64,000 nucleotides of DNA. It comes from CANLBN01 sp050633525. Its GTDB lineage: Bacteria; Pseudomonadota; Gammaproteobacteria; Pseudomonadales; Cellvibrionaceae. The position numbers and the translations under genes are program-made. The notes beneath the pieces were generated by a model. That model ran no database searches, was not told the origin of the DNA, and worked only from the letters and a program-made list of their open reading frames with translations. The stretch is taken from assembly GCA_050633525.1 (NCBI GenBank), contig JBOEGR010000027.1, positions 1 through 64,000 of the forward strand, given 5' to 3'. Positions 43,142 through 52,791 of this stretch are shown here, piece by piece. Within the stretch, counting starts at the first letter, position 1, and every line of letters starts with the position of its first letter.

Positions 43142-44560
43142 CTACTTCTCATCAGCCATAGCTTGGACAGCTAATTCGGCCTGAGACAAGAAATGCTTGA
43201 ATGAATCAAACTGATCTTGACTTAGGTTTTCGTGAGTAAAACCACGATCAGCATAAAATAGTACCGCATTACGTCGATTTATGCGCAATATCCCGATAAA
43301 AGCGGACTGCTTGCCCATCAAGGTTAATATTTTTTCATTGTAATATTTATCATGAGTTTTTAAATAGTGCTCATCTAGCCAGACCGGTTGGGACCTAGAC
43401 AGGCTATCGGCAAAGATGTTACATGCTCCAGCGCTTATATCGAAATCAAACTGCTCGCGCCAACCTTCTGTAAATTGCCCCAACACGTATTTTGCTTTGA
43501 TGTGATCCTGCCTAAAAAAAGCTAAAACCATTCTCTCTAAGCCAATACCTCTGTGCATGCCTTCTAAAGCCATTTGAAAAACGGTATTGATATCCACATT
43601 CTCTGACACTGAATTAGCAAGATCACGCAGTATTTTTAGTTGTAAATTAGCGTCTGCGCTTAGGATTTGAGTCACTTGTTGCTTTTGTTCACGTTTGATC
43701 TCCCTTTCTCTTGGCATGAGATGACACACTTGTGATGCGCCAAATTCTAACGCAACCGCCGCAGCTGACTCTGAAGACTCGTTAATCAACTTACGAGTAT
43801 CTGAAATAGCACCGCCGGTAAATGCGGCTACCTGCTGAACCAAAGCCGTTCTGCCTGCTTTATCATTCATAGATAAACGGCTAATCTTCTCTCCTAACCT
43901 AACTGCTTGGGCTTCCTTGGAAACGCTCGAATTAGAAGATAATGCCTCTTGAAGTGCGTCTCCCAAGTTCCATACTTTACCCAACTCTCGCGACAAGTTT
44001 TTAAAGCTAACACCGAGCTCTTTCTCAATAAGCTCTTGATCACCACTCAAGCAAGATGGTAATTCCTCATCCAACTTATCCGCTGTTTGGCCCCCATAAG
44101 CCCAAAATGCCATTTCACCTAAGTTATAAAGTAAGGCCGCGATAAAGACTTCCTCGAAATGCTTATCACCTACCTGCTTAAAAATAGATCGAGCCTGAAC
44201 AGCGGCATGGAATGACTTTGCCATAGCTTGTAACAAACGCTCTCGCGGCTCTTTACCCAATAGAGAATCAACCACAATAAGAGAGATACAGAGTGAACGA
44301 ACACCGCGAAAACCCAACAATACAATGGCTCGACTGACAGTGCTAATAGTAGAGTTACTAGGGTTATATTGGACACTATTGGCGATGCGTAGGATTTGCG
44401 ATGTGAGATGCGGATCTTTTAAAATCACCTCGGCTAACTGGTTTACCTCACTATCATCATCTCCTGTAAGCCGAGTTAACTGTTTCATTACCGCAGATAA
44501 GACCGGCATCTCTGTTTTGCTGAGTTTATCTACCCAATGATTAGGGCCTTTATTTGACAT
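43142..44560 (-). CDS. HDOD domain signalling protein
   Basis: 472 residues. The HDOD domain (about 15-215: LKDPHLTSQILRIANSVQYN, TVSRAIVLLGFRGVRSLCIS, AALLYNLGEMAFWA) lacks the HD metal pair. It is followed by a region (about 290-470) that looks GAF-like. HDOD proteins act in signalling, motility or cell-cycle control by unknown partners. It is convergent with lpxH; the yej operon starts on the other side. Confidence 0.82.
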   Translation of the reverse strand: MSNKGPNHWVDKLSKTEMPVLSAVMKQLTRLTGDDDSEVNQLAEVILKDPHLTSQILRIANSVQYNPSNSTISTVSRAIVLLGFRGVRSLCISLIVVDSLLGKEPRERLLQAMAKSFHAAVQARSIFKQVGDKHFEEVFIAALLYNLGEMAFWAYGGQTADKLDEELPSCLSGDQELIEKELGVSFKNLSRELGKVWNLGDALQEALSSNSSVSKEAQAVRLGEKISRLSMNDKAGRTALVQQVAAFTGGAISDTRKLINESSESAAAVALEFGASQVCHLMPREREIKREQKQQVTQILSADANLQLKILRDLANSVSENVDINTVFQMALEGMHRGIGLERMVLAFFRQDHIKAKYVLGQFTEGWREQFDFDISAGACNIFADSLSRSQPVWLDEHYLKTHDKYYNEKILTLMGKQSAFIGILRINRRNAVLFYADRGFTHENLSQDQFDSFKHFLSQAELAVQAMADEK

Positions 44561-44635
44561 GACGTTTACTTTACTCTGTAGCTATAATGGTACAAATAAG
44601 TATAGACAAACCTTTCAAAAACGGGATAAAAGCAC

Positions 44636-46570
44636 TTGCATCGACCAAACTCTCGGACAAATAAAGAAAATATCTTTACTCAATATTGTGATTCATCGAC
44701 TTTAATACTCATAATCATGGTATTACTACCACTTAATTCCAATAACCTTTGGGCTTTCGAAGCTTCTCCAGATCAAAAAACCATCAAAAGTCATGCGATT
44801 GCCATGCATGGTGAACCTAAATATTCCAAAAATTTCTCCCATTTTTCTTACACCTCACCCAAAGCAAAGAAAGGTGGGAATATCAGGTTATATGGCTTTG
44901 GAACCTTTGACAGCCTCAACGAATTTATAGCGAAAGGGAATCCAGCGGACAACCTTGAGCTGCTCTATGATTCTCTTACCAAGCAAGCTATGGATGAACC
45001 ATTTACACAATATGGTTTAGTTGCACACACTATCGAATACCCTGAAGACCGTAGTTGGGTTATTTTTCACCTTCGTTCACAAGCCAAGTTTCACGATGGA
45101 AAAAATATTACCGCAGATGATGTTGTTTTTAGTTTCAATTTATTAATTGAAAAAGGAAACCCCGCTTACAAATTTTTCTACGCTGATGTCGAAAAAGTTG
45201 AAGCTATCAACGCCAATAAAGTTAAATTCTCCTTTAGAAACACTCAGAATAGAGAGCTTGCACTATCTGTTGGTCAACTACCCATTTTCCCACAACATTT
45301 TTGGCAAGATAAGGAATTTGACAAAAGCAGTTTAGAAACACCTTTAGGCAGCGGACCTTACCGTATACAGAAAGTCGACCCTGGCCGAAAAATCACCTAT
45401 GAGCGCGTCAAAGAATACTGGGGGAAAGATTTAGCAATTAACCGATATCTTTATAATTTTGACCACATTAGTATCGATTATTATCGCGATATGAGTGTTG
45501 CAGTAGAAGCATTAAAAGCAGACGAATATGATTATCGTTGGGAAAACTCCTCTAAATTTTGGGCGACAGCTTATGATATTCCCGCTGTTAAAAAAGGCGA
45601 TTTAATCACTCGTGAGTTGGCCCACAAAGCCAATAGTGGTATACAGGCTTTTGTTTTCAATTTACGCAAACCTCTGTTTCAAGATATCGAATTACGCAAA
45701 GCCATTAGTTATGCGTTTGATTTTGAATGGTCAAACAAAACACTCTTCTATGGTGCTTATGATCGCTCTAACAGCTATTTTTCTAACAGCGATTTTGCTG
45801 CAACTGACTTACCAAACACAAAAGAATTAGCCTTACTTGAGCCCTATCGTGAGCAATTACCTGAAAGCGTATTTACCCAAGTTTATCAACCGCCTAAAAG
45901 CGATGGAAAAAATCGCAATAGAACAAACCTTCGTAAAGCCAAAAAACTACTGGATAATGCTGGATATAAAGTAATAGATAATCAATTGTACAATTCAAAA
46001 AAACAAGCAATCCAATTTGAAATTTTACTTGTATCCCCTGGTTTCGAACGTATAGTCAACCCTTTTATTAAAGGCTTATCTCGATTAGGTATTACTGCCA
46101 ATATTCGCTTAGTAGATACGTCACAATATATTAATCGCTCTCGTAGCTTTGACTTCGACATGCTAGTAAAGGTATTTCAACAAAGTGAATCTCCAGGTAA
46201 TGAACAGCGAAACCTTTGGGGTTCAGAAGCAGCAAAAACACAAGGTAGCCAAAATATTATAGGCATTCAAAACCCCGTTATTGATTCACTTGTGGCCAAC
46301 ATTGTTAATGCAAGAGCAAGAGAAGATCTCGTTATTGCAACACGCGCTTTAGATCGTGTACTACTCCACAACCATTATGTTATCCCGCAATGGTTTAAAG
46401 CTTCTAATCGAATTGCTTATTGGGATCGCTTTGGCATCCCAGAAATAGTTCCTATATACGACCGATATTATCGAACCGGTATTTACACTTGGTGGTATGA
46501 TAAAAACAAAGCAGACAATATTAAACAAGTCGCTAAGGGAGAAGATCAAACTAAGGAAGAAAAACAATAA
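44636..46570 (+). CDS. yejA: ABC oligopeptide-binding protein, YejA type
   Basis: Periplasmic solute-binding protein of family 5, 644 residues. A signal sequence lies at about 21-40 (STLILIIMVLLPLN). GEPKYSKNFSHFSY, GGNIRLYGFGTFDSLNEF and FHLRSQAKFHDGKNITADDV are typical of YejA, which feeds microcin C-like peptides to YejBEF. The start is TTG in the assigned frame; ATG at residue 28 would cut into the signal peptide. First gene of the four-gene operon yejABEF. Confidence 0.9.
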   Translation: MHRPNSRTNKENIFTQYCDSSTLILIIMVLLPLNSNNLWAFEASPDQKTIKSHAIAMHGEPKYSKNFSHFSYTSPKAKKGGNIRLYGFGTFDSLNEFIAKGNPADNLELLYDSLTKQAMDEPFTQYGLVAHTIEYPEDRSWVIFHLRSQAKFHDGKNITADDVVFSFNLLIEKGNPAYKFFYADVEKVEAINANKVKFSFRNTQNRELALSVGQLPIFPQHFWQDKEFDKSSLETPLGSGPYRIQKVDPGRKITYERVKEYWGKDLAINRYLYNFDHISIDYYRDMSVAVEALKADEYDYRWENSSKFWATAYDIPAVKKGDLITRELAHKANSGIQAFVFNLRKPLFQDIELRKAISYAFDFEWSNKTLFYGAYDRSNSYFSNSDFAATDLPNTKELALLEPYREQLPESVFTQVYQPPKSDGKNRNRTNLRKAKKLLDNAGYKVIDNQLYNSKKQAIQFEILLVSPGFERIVNPFIKGLSRLGITANIRLVDTSQYINRSRSFDFDMLVKVFQQSESPGNEQRNLWGSEAAKTQGSQNIIGIQNPVIDSLVANIVNARAREDLVIATRALDRVLLHNHYVIPQWFKASNRIAYWDRFGIPEIVPIYDRYYRTGIYTWWYDKNKADNIKQVAKGEDQTKEEKQ

Positions 46571-46594
46571 TACTATGAACATTCTATAAACCTT

Positions 46595-47674
46595 ATGGGC
46601 ATCTACATACTTCGTCGCTTATTACTCATTATTCCAACACTATTTGGAATATTACTACTTAACTTTTTAATTATACAAGCTGCACCAGGCGGACCCGTAG
46701 AACAGATGATCGCTAATATTCAAGGCGATTCCGTTGGTAACACGGATCGAACCAGTGGCAGTAGCACCAGCTTTGAAAGTAGCCAACAAGGCAATAATCA
46801 ATATCGTGGGTCCCAAGGCTTGCCCCCTGAGATCGTAAAGGAAATTGAAGAATTATATGGTTTTGATAAACCTGCTTATATTCGCTTTTTTGATATGGTG
46901 ACAAGTTATTTACGTTTTGATTTTGGTGATAGTTTTTTTCGTAACACTTCTGTAATTGACCTGTTAAAAGAAAAGCTGCCTGTGACTATCTCTTTAGGCT
47001 TATGGAGCACACTCCTCATTTACCTAATTTCTATTCCTATGGGAATTTATAAATCAGTTCACCATGGCAATCGATTTGATATTGCTACTAGCTTTGTGGT
47101 GATCATTGCCAATGCTATTCCTAGCTTTATTCTTGGTATTTTACTGATCGTTGTTTTTGCGGGCGGTAGCTTTTTAGACTGGTTTCCCTTGCGTGGTTTA
47201 ACTTCAGACAATTTCGAGGAACTGAGTTTACTTGGCAAAATTAAAGATTACTTTTGGCATTTAGCCTTACCATTAACCGCCTATACCTTAGGAGGTTTTG
47301 CTACCTTGACCATGCTGACTAAAAATTCATTTCTTGATGAGATCAATAAACAATATGTTACTACAGCAAAAGCAAAAGGATTGAGTGAACGGCGAGTGCT
47401 TTATGGACATGTCTTTCGTAATGCGATGCTCATCGTAGTATCGGGGTTTCCTGCGGCTTTTTTGAGTATATTTATTACTGGGTCACTGTTAATAGAAGTT
47501 ATTTTCTCGCTAGATGGCTTGGGTTTACTTGGCTTCGAATCGATATTAAACCGCGATTATCCGGTAATATTTGGCACACTATTTATATTTACCCTTCTCT
47601 CATTGATCATCAAACTTATCTCCGATCTTGTTTATGTATTAATAGACCCTCGCATTGACTTTGAGGGCCGTTAA
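46595..47674 (+). CDS. yejB: ABC peptide transporter permease YejB
   Basis: 359 residues with six membrane helices and the permease loop (EAA-like motif: AKAKGLSERRVLYGHVFRNA). The N terminus MGIYILRRLLLIIPTLFGI is typical of DppB/YejB. The insert between helix 1 and 2 is Ser/Gly/Gln-rich, about 25 residues long and not conserved. It is 24 bases after yejA. Confidence 0.93.
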   Translation: MGIYILRRLLLIIPTLFGILLLNFLIIQAAPGGPVEQMIANIQGDSVGNTDRTSGSSTSFESSQQGNNQYRGSQGLPPEIVKEIEELYGFDKPAYIRFFDMVTSYLRFDFGDSFFRNTSVIDLLKEKLPVTISLGLWSTLLIYLISIPMGIYKSVHHGNRFDIATSFVVIIANAIPSFILGILLIVVFAGGSFLDWFPLRGLTSDNFEELSLLGKIKDYFWHLALPLTAYTLGGFATLTMLTKNSFLDEINKQYVTTAKAKGLSERRVLYGHVFRNAMLIVVSGFPAAFLSIFITGSLLIEVIFSLDGLGLLGFESILNRDYPVIFGTLFIFTLLSLIIKLISDLVYVLIDPRIDFEGR

Positions 47675-47675
47675 G

Positions 47676-48737
47676 ATGAATGTACTAACACTATTTCGAC
47701 ACCTAAAGAGTGACAACCTAAGCCCCATTAACCAACGCCGTTGGCAAGCATTTATTGGAAATCGCCGTGCTCTATGGAGCTTACGGCTCTTTTTAATTTT
47801 ATTTTTTGTGAGTTTATTTGCAGAAATTATCGCTAACGATAAACCGCTGCTCGTCTATTATGACAATGGCATTTATGCCCCTGTTTTAAACTCTTACCCT
47901 GAAACAACATTTGATGGTGATTTTGATACCGAAGCTGATTATAGCGACCCTTATGTCATTAATTTAATTAAAACCAAGGGTTGGCTTTTGTGGCCACCCG
48001 TCCCTTTTAGTTTCGACACCCACATCTCTGACTTACCACAACCAGCGCCATCTCCTCCTACGTGGCAAAATTGGTTAGGTACAGATGACCAAGCTCGAGA
48101 CGTTTTTGCTCGCGTCCTTTACGGCTTTCGTATCTCCATTTTATTTGCCTTGGCGCTGACTATTGGTAGCAGTGTAATTGGTATTGCAATTGGTGCAATA
48201 CAAGGTTATTACGGAGGCCGAATTGACCTCTACGGACAAAGAATATTAGAAATTTGGAGCGGCTTACCACAATTATTTGTGTTAATTATTCTGGCGAGTT
48301 TAATTCAACCCAACTTTTGGTGGCTACTTGGTGTCATGTTGTTATTTAGCTGGACGAATTTAGTTGATGTCGTCAGAGCTGAGTTTCTGCGTGGCCGCAA
48401 TTTAGATTACGTAAGAGCCGCTAAAGCTCTTGGAGTCAGCAATATCACGGTTATGCGACGACATATTTTACCCAATGCGGTCGTTGCAACTATGACTATG
48501 CTACCTTTTATTTTAACTGCTGCCATCACCAGCTTAACGGCCTTAGACTTTCTTGGCTTTGGTTTACCTGCAGGTTCAGCCTCTTTAGGCGAACTTATGT
48601 CTCAAGGGAAAGGTAACTTACATGCACCCTGGTTAGCCTTAACTGCTTTTTTTGTTCTATCTATCATGCTGACATTGTTAGTATTTATCGGTGAAGGCGT
48701 ACGGGATGCATTTGATCCTCGTTTGCTCATACAATAA
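47676..48737 (+). CDS. yejE: ABC peptide transporter permease YejE
   Basis: 353 residues. It has an N-terminal helix (SLRLFLILFFVSLFAEIIA), the YejE-type large periplasmic loop (PETTFDGDFDTEADYSDPYV, about 85-104) and WLGTDDQARDVFARVLYGFR. The permease core has the EAA-like RAAKALGVSNITVMRRHILP. The chosen ATG is one base past the yejB stop, with GAGGG upstream; an in-frame TTG-like extension into yejB is not needed. Confidence 0.93.
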   Translation: MNVLTLFRHLKSDNLSPINQRRWQAFIGNRRALWSLRLFLILFFVSLFAEIIANDKPLLVYYDNGIYAPVLNSYPETTFDGDFDTEADYSDPYVINLIKTKGWLLWPPVPFSFDTHISDLPQPAPSPPTWQNWLGTDDQARDVFARVLYGFRISILFALALTIGSSVIGIAIGAIQGYYGGRIDLYGQRILEIWSGLPQLFVLIILASLIQPNFWWLLGVMLLFSWTNLVDVVRAEFLRGRNLDYVRAAKALGVSNITVMRRHILPNAVVATMTMLPFILTAAITSLTALDFLGFGLPAGSASLGELMSQGKGNLHAPWLALTAFFVLSIMLTLLVFIGEGVRDAFDPRLLIQ

Positions 48738-48783
48738 TGAAACCACCACCGCTTACCACTCGCGTTTGTAGAAAGTAAAGTTT

Positions 48784-50433
48784 ATGACCCTTTTATCTGT
48801 TGATAACTTATCTATATCGTTCCATCGAGGCAGCGATCAACCTGCCGCCCACATTGTGAAGAACATTAGTTTTCATATCGGTGATAATGGTAAAAATCAT
48901 GACACTAAAAACAAACACTATGAAACAGTCGCCCTAGTCGGCGAATCAGGCTCGGGGAAATCATTAACTGCCCACGCCATTATGCGCTTACTCCCCTACC
49001 CCAGTGCATTTCACCCTAGCGGCAATATAAACTTCGACAACAAAGAATTATTAAGCTTACCCGATGGCGCTATGCGTGGCATCAGAGGGTCCGATATTGG
49101 GATGATTTTTCAGGAGCCCATGAATGCATTAAACCCATTGCATACCGTTGAAAAACAAATTAGTGAAATACTGGGAATTCACCGGCAAAAACTCAATTCA
49201 CAGCAAATTCGTGAAGAAACACTCGCCTTACTTCGACAAGTTCGCATCAAAGACCCTGAAAACAGACTAGCATCTTACCCACATCAATTATCAGGAGGGC
49301 AACGCCAGAGAGTAATGATTGCAATGGCCTTAGCCAACCGTCCTAAGTTATTAATCGCTGATGAACCAACAACAGCTCTCGACGTTACTATACAAAAAGA
49401 TATTCTAGATTTACTAAAAGAGTTACAACAAAAATTTAAAATGAATATCTTATTAATCACCCATGATTTAGGCGTAGTAAAGTATATTGCTGATCGCGTA
49501 TTAGTGATGCAAAACGGTCAAATTGTCGAATCAAACGACACCAATGCTTTATTTTCTAAACCCGAAAACGCTTACACGCAAGCACTCATCCATAACAAGC
49601 CGGGAGGAGAAGCGGCTACCTTAAAAAAAGCACTCGATGATTTACCCTCAGTTATGTGTACAAAATCACTCAGCGTTGGCTTTCCCACCAAAAAACCTTT
49701 ATTTGGTCGCTGCAAGGACTTTTTTAAAGCCTTGGATAATATTGATATTCAAGTAATAACAGGAAGTACATTAGGCATTGTTGGCGAAAGCGGTTCTGGA
49801 AAATCAACCCTTGCTTTAGCAATGCTGAATCTACTCCAGTCTTCCTGTGCTATATCAGGAAAAATACAACTGGGTGATATTGTCATTAATACATTGAAAG
49901 AGAAGGAGATTCGACCTTTACGAGAGAAAATGCAAATTGTGTTTCAAGATCCGTTTGCTAGTCTCAGTCCACGAATGAGCATCGAACAAATCATTAGCGA
50001 AGGTCTCAAGTTACACAGTGATTTAAATAAAGAGCACATCTCTAAAAAAGTAATAGAAATAATGAGAGAGGTTGATTTAGACCCTGATACACGACACCGC
50101 TACCCCCATGAATTTTCAGGCGGACAAAGACAACGTATCGCCATTGCCAGAGCACTTGTATTAAACCCAAGCATACTTTTCTTAGATGAACCGACATCCG
50201 CACTTGACCGCACCGTTCAAATGCAAGTCATAACTCTGCTGAGACGCTTACAAGAAAGTCGCGGCCTCTCTTATATTTTTATCAGTCACGATGTTCATGT
50301 AATCAAAGCATTAAGCCATCAAATAGCTGTAATGAAATCGGGTAAAATTGTAGAGTTTGGTGACACAAAACAAGTATTAAATACGCCTCAGCATCCTTAT
50401 ACCCAAACATTATTATCTTCAACTTTAGACTAA
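48784..50433 (+). CDS. yejF: ABC peptide transporter ATPase YejF, two nucleotide-binding domains
   Basis: 549 residues holding two complete ABC modules. Module one has Walker A GESGSGKSLTAH, signature LSGGQRQRVMIAMAL and Walker B LLIADEPTTALD. Module two has GESGSGKSTLAL, FSGGQRQRIAIARAL and LFLDEPTSALD. The fused form is the YejF arrangement. Last gene of the operon; 46 bases after yejE. Confidence 0.95.
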   Translation: MTLLSVDNLSISFHRGSDQPAAHIVKNISFHIGDNGKNHDTKNKHYETVALVGESGSGKSLTAHAIMRLLPYPSAFHPSGNINFDNKELLSLPDGAMRGIRGSDIGMIFQEPMNALNPLHTVEKQISEILGIHRQKLNSQQIREETLALLRQVRIKDPENRLASYPHQLSGGQRQRVMIAMALANRPKLLIADEPTTALDVTIQKDILDLLKELQQKFKMNILLITHDLGVVKYIADRVLVMQNGQIVESNDTNALFSKPENAYTQALIHNKPGGEAATLKKALDDLPSVMCTKSLSVGFPTKKPLFGRCKDFFKALDNIDIQVITGSTLGIVGESGSGKSTLALAMLNLLQSSCAISGKIQLGDIVINTLKEKEIRPLREKMQIVFQDPFASLSPRMSIEQIISEGLKLHSDLNKEHISKKVIEIMREVDLDPDTRHRYPHEFSGGQRQRIAIARALVLNPSILFLDEPTSALDRTVQMQVITLLRRLQESRGLSYIFISHDVHVIKALSHQIAVMKSGKIVEFGDTKQVLNTPQHPYTQTLLSSTLD

Positions 50434-50475
50434 GGTCTAGAGTTTTTGTCGCGTTATGATTAGCTTGCTATAGGC

Positions 50476-50661
50476 TTACATTACTTGTTTTACGAGTTTT
50501 GCATTATCGCATTCACAACTTGAACAAGGTTTATTATTTTCTTCTTCTTTTTTAGAATCCATTTTTATATGTCGATAAGAGTAAACACCGATATACCCCA
50601 TCATTACCAAAATTAATGCAATCATTAGTAAACTAAATAATATTACGCCGTCGATATACAT
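50476..50661 (-). CDS. Small Cys-rich single-span membrane protein, FNR-regulated
   Basis: 61 residues: MYIDG, then one membrane helix (about 6-30, LFSLLMIALILVMMGYIGVY), a charged Lys/Glu linker, and a C-terminal CSSCECDN cluster (CxxCxC). A strong AGAGGTGAT Shine-Dalgarno precedes the ATG. Upstream lies an FNR/Anr box at class II spacing. The Cys group could bind metal, a cluster, or be redox-active. No family recognised. Confidence 0.72.
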   Translation of the reverse strand: MYIDGVILFSLLMIALILVMMGYIGVYSYRHIKMDSKKEEENNKPCSSCECDNAKLVKQVM

Positions 50662-50689
50662 ATAATCACCTCTGCTTGTCTACAGGTGC

Positions 50690-50731
50690 ACTATAACAAT
50701 GCAAGTCGTGAGGTGATTTGATTTAAATCAA
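50690..50731 (-). promoter_or_regulatory. FNR/Anr class II promoter of the small membrane protein
   Basis: A perfect box TTGAT-TTAA-ATCAA at 50718-50731. On the minus strand TATAGT (50695-50690) is the -10, so the start is near 50683 and the box centre is about 41.5 bases upstream, the class II activator position. It points to oxygen-limited expression of the gene ending at 50476. Confidence 0.8.
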
Positions 50732-50812
50732 CAATAAACTTATTACAATTATGACAAATAAATTAAAAAGAAAACTTTATAAGCTTAAGCTAAACTATTC
50801 ATCGAAAACTGT

Positions 50813-50840
50813 TTGACATGGGGCTAAATGGGCGTACAAT
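50813..50840 (+). promoter_or_regulatory. csp promoter with long leader
   Basis: TTGACA (50813-50818) and TACAAT (50835-50840) with 16 bases between. Transcription should start near 50847, giving a leader of about 178 bases before the ATG at 51025, as expected for cold-shock mRNAs. No cold-box sequence was verified. Confidence 0.72.
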
Positions 50841-51024
50841 CCGTCGTGCTAGAAAAAGAACACTCTATTTATTTTAAGCGTATCGAAGTTACATGTAATA
50901 CCTCGTCCTAAAGTTTATAAGTAATAGATCTATTTCCTGCTCAATCGCCCCTTTTTGGCAAATGACTCTTTTGAGATCATAGACAATAAAAGGGCATTAT
51001 TTACTTTTTCCAATAGGATATATT

Positions 51025-51234
51025 ATGTCTAACAAAGTTACCGGTACTGTTAAGTGGTTCAACGAAGCTAAAGGTTTTGGTTTTATTCAACAAGAGTCTG
51101 GCCCAGACGTTTTCGCTCATTTCAGCGCTATTTCTGGTTCTGGCTTCAAAACATTGGCTGAAGGCCAACGTGTAGAATTTACTGTTACTAGCGGTCAAAA
51201 AGGCCCACAAGCTGAAGATATCGTTGCTATATAA
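51025..51234 (+). CDS. Cold-shock protein, CspA family
   Basis: 69 residues forming a single cold-shock domain. It has TGTVKWFNEAKGFGFI (RNP1 KGFGFI), then DVFAHFSAI (RNP2) and EGQRVEFTV. It binds single-stranded RNA as a chaperone. The long leader suggests regulation of the mRNA. A strong terminator follows. Confidence 0.96.
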   Translation: MSNKVTGTVKWFNEAKGFGFIQQESGPDVFAHFSAISGSGFKTLAEGQRVEFTVTSGQKGPQAEDIVAI

Positions 51235-51271
51235 GCACTTATCTTATAGTTAGCTTGTAGCTAAACAGTAT

Positions 51272-51296
51272 AAAAAGGGCTTATTAGCCCTTTTTT
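51272..51296 (+). terminator. Terminator after csp
   Basis: Perfect 10-bp stem AAAAAGGGCT / AGCCCTTTTT with a 4-base loop and T run, 37 bases past the csp stop. Confidence 0.92.
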
Positions 51297-51342
51297 ATTG
51301 TCTGCAAATCGAAGAATACCCTCCCCCTGTCGCATTCACCTC

Positions 51343-52491
51343 CTAATTCCAGAAAAAATCCTGAATTGCCTCTTTTTCCCACATGGCGTCTTGGTAGCCC
51401 AAATCGATCAACTCATTGGTAAACGAAGGAGAGAACAATAAATAACTGGATATACCTGAGCCACCACGCTTCGCTGTTGCACCAGACGATCTCAAAAAGA
51501 ACCTGAGATTTTTGGGCAGGTAGCGAATATGGCGTCCCGCTATCTTATCTAACTCTTTAGAAGGCGAAATAATCAGGGTTTTAATCGGTCTTAAAGGCAC
51601 CTTTTGCTCTTCACGAATCTCTTGAGGGACTAAGTCCACCAGTGCATTCACTCGCTCAAGGTGCTCGATATCAGCTTCGAGGCTATCAATAAAAGCACTG
51701 TTCAGCATTTGCCCCGCCATCTGCGCCATCGATGGAGGGTGACGAGCAGGCGTCCGACGCCGCTTTAAATTAACTGCACGATTGCCACTGACACCAATAA
51801 TAAAGGCCTTATCAGCACCAAGGTGCAATACAGGGCTAATTGGCGCAAGCTGACGCATCGCACCATCACCAAAATACTCATTACCAATACGTACGGTAGG
51901 AAATACCAAAGGAATAGCAGAAGAGGCTAATAAATGCTCCATTCCTATTTGTGTACTGACACCCAAGCGGCGAAAACGGCTCCACTCCTCTAGCCCCTCC
52001 TCTCCTTGAAAGAAATTTACCGAATTACTGGAACTGTAACCAAGCGCAGCAACAGACACGGCCTTGAGAATGCCATGGTCTATATTGGCCTGAATACCAG
52101 GGAAGTGGATGTTCTGCTTTAAAAAACTATTCAGGGGCGAATTATCTAATAAACTAAGCGGGCGATGGTAATCGACACCTTCATTGAAAAAAGACCGAGC
52201 TATACGGTATACACCACCGGAAAGATCACGCCAACCGGTTCGAAATACATGCTCTATGGTTAATTCACTCCATAACTTTTGCAAAACCCCCACACCCTTC
52301 TGAAAATCATCGCTATTAGAGGCCAGAGAAACCGCATTAATGGCTCCAGCAGAAGTTCCTGCGATAATGGGAAAAGGGTTAGTTTGGGGAGGAAGAATAT
52401 CTTTTAAGGCTTGCAACACACCAACTTGATAAGCTGCTCGTGCACCACCGCCAGACAATACCAGTGCCGTATTATTTTCAAGAATGCTCAT
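51343..52491 (-). CDS. Patatin-like phospholipase
   Basis: 382 residues of the bacterial patatin family, a Ser-Asp dyad acyl hydrolase. It has LVLSGGGARAAYQVGVLQAL (oxyanion glycines), GTSAGAINA (nucleophile Ser in GxSxG) and the Asp in GDGAMRQLAP. It lacks a signal peptide or membrane helix, so it is likely cytoplasmic or membrane-associated. A strong AAGGA RBS. It is followed upstream by a short spacer and the fadD-side MITE. Confidence 0.9.
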   Translation of the reverse strand: MSILENNTALVLSGGGARAAYQVGVLQALKDILPPQTNPFPIIAGTSAGAINAVSLASNSDDFQKGVGVLQKLWSELTIEHVFRTGWRDLSGGVYRIARSFFNEGVDYHRPLSLLDNSPLNSFLKQNIHFPGIQANIDHGILKAVSVAALGYSSSNSVNFFQGEEGLEEWSRFRRLGVSTQIGMEHLLASSAIPLVFPTVRIGNEYFGDGAMRQLAPISPVLHLGADKAFIIGVSGNRAVNLKRRRTPARHPPSMAQMAGQMLNSAFIDSLEADIEHLERVNALVDLVPQEIREEQKVPLRPIKTLIISPSKELDKIAGRHIRYLPKNLRFFLRSSGATAKRGGSGISSYLLFSPSFTNELIDLGYQDAMWEKEAIQDFFWN

Positions 52492-52628
52492 TCACGTCCT
52501 TACGCGTTTGTTGGTAGAATCTCTGAGCAAGTGTGATCTGGGCCTTAACCCGCGAGTATCACTCATGACATACCCAGAGTTTTTCTTATATCTTTTCAGT
52601 ATAGTCGATTCTAACTAGCTAGAAACTC

Positions 52629-52791
52629 TTAAGGAACCTCTGAACAAGTCCAAACACGCTCTGGAGCTCAGGCAATGTTGCTGGCAAGACGTGTTTTACA
52701 AGCGGGCGGGTTCCCGGAGAAAAAACACAACGCCGTCAGCAAGTTTATCTGAACTCCAGAGCGTGTTTGGACTTGTTCAGAGGTTCCTTAA
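52629..52791. mobile_element. 155-bp IS5-type MITE with TTAA target duplication
   Basis: Element at 52633-52787. The outer 34 bases are a perfect inverted repeat, beginning GGAACCTCTGAACAAGTCC at each end, and the arms remain largely complementary for about 53 bases. A GTGTTTT/AAAACAC hairpin lies inside. TTAA flanks both sides (52629-52632 and 52788-52791), fitting the YTAR target of the IS5 group, and the tips resemble IS5 ends (GGAAGGTGCGAACAAG, from memory). It has no ORF. Its left tip sits between fadD and the patatin gene and its right tip supplies the fadD stop codon. Confidence 0.85.

Noticed and set aside
52633..52787. piggyBac-like element because of TTAA target
   Set aside because: The tips resemble IS5 rather than piggyBac, and TTAA also fits the YTAR target of IS5-group elements.
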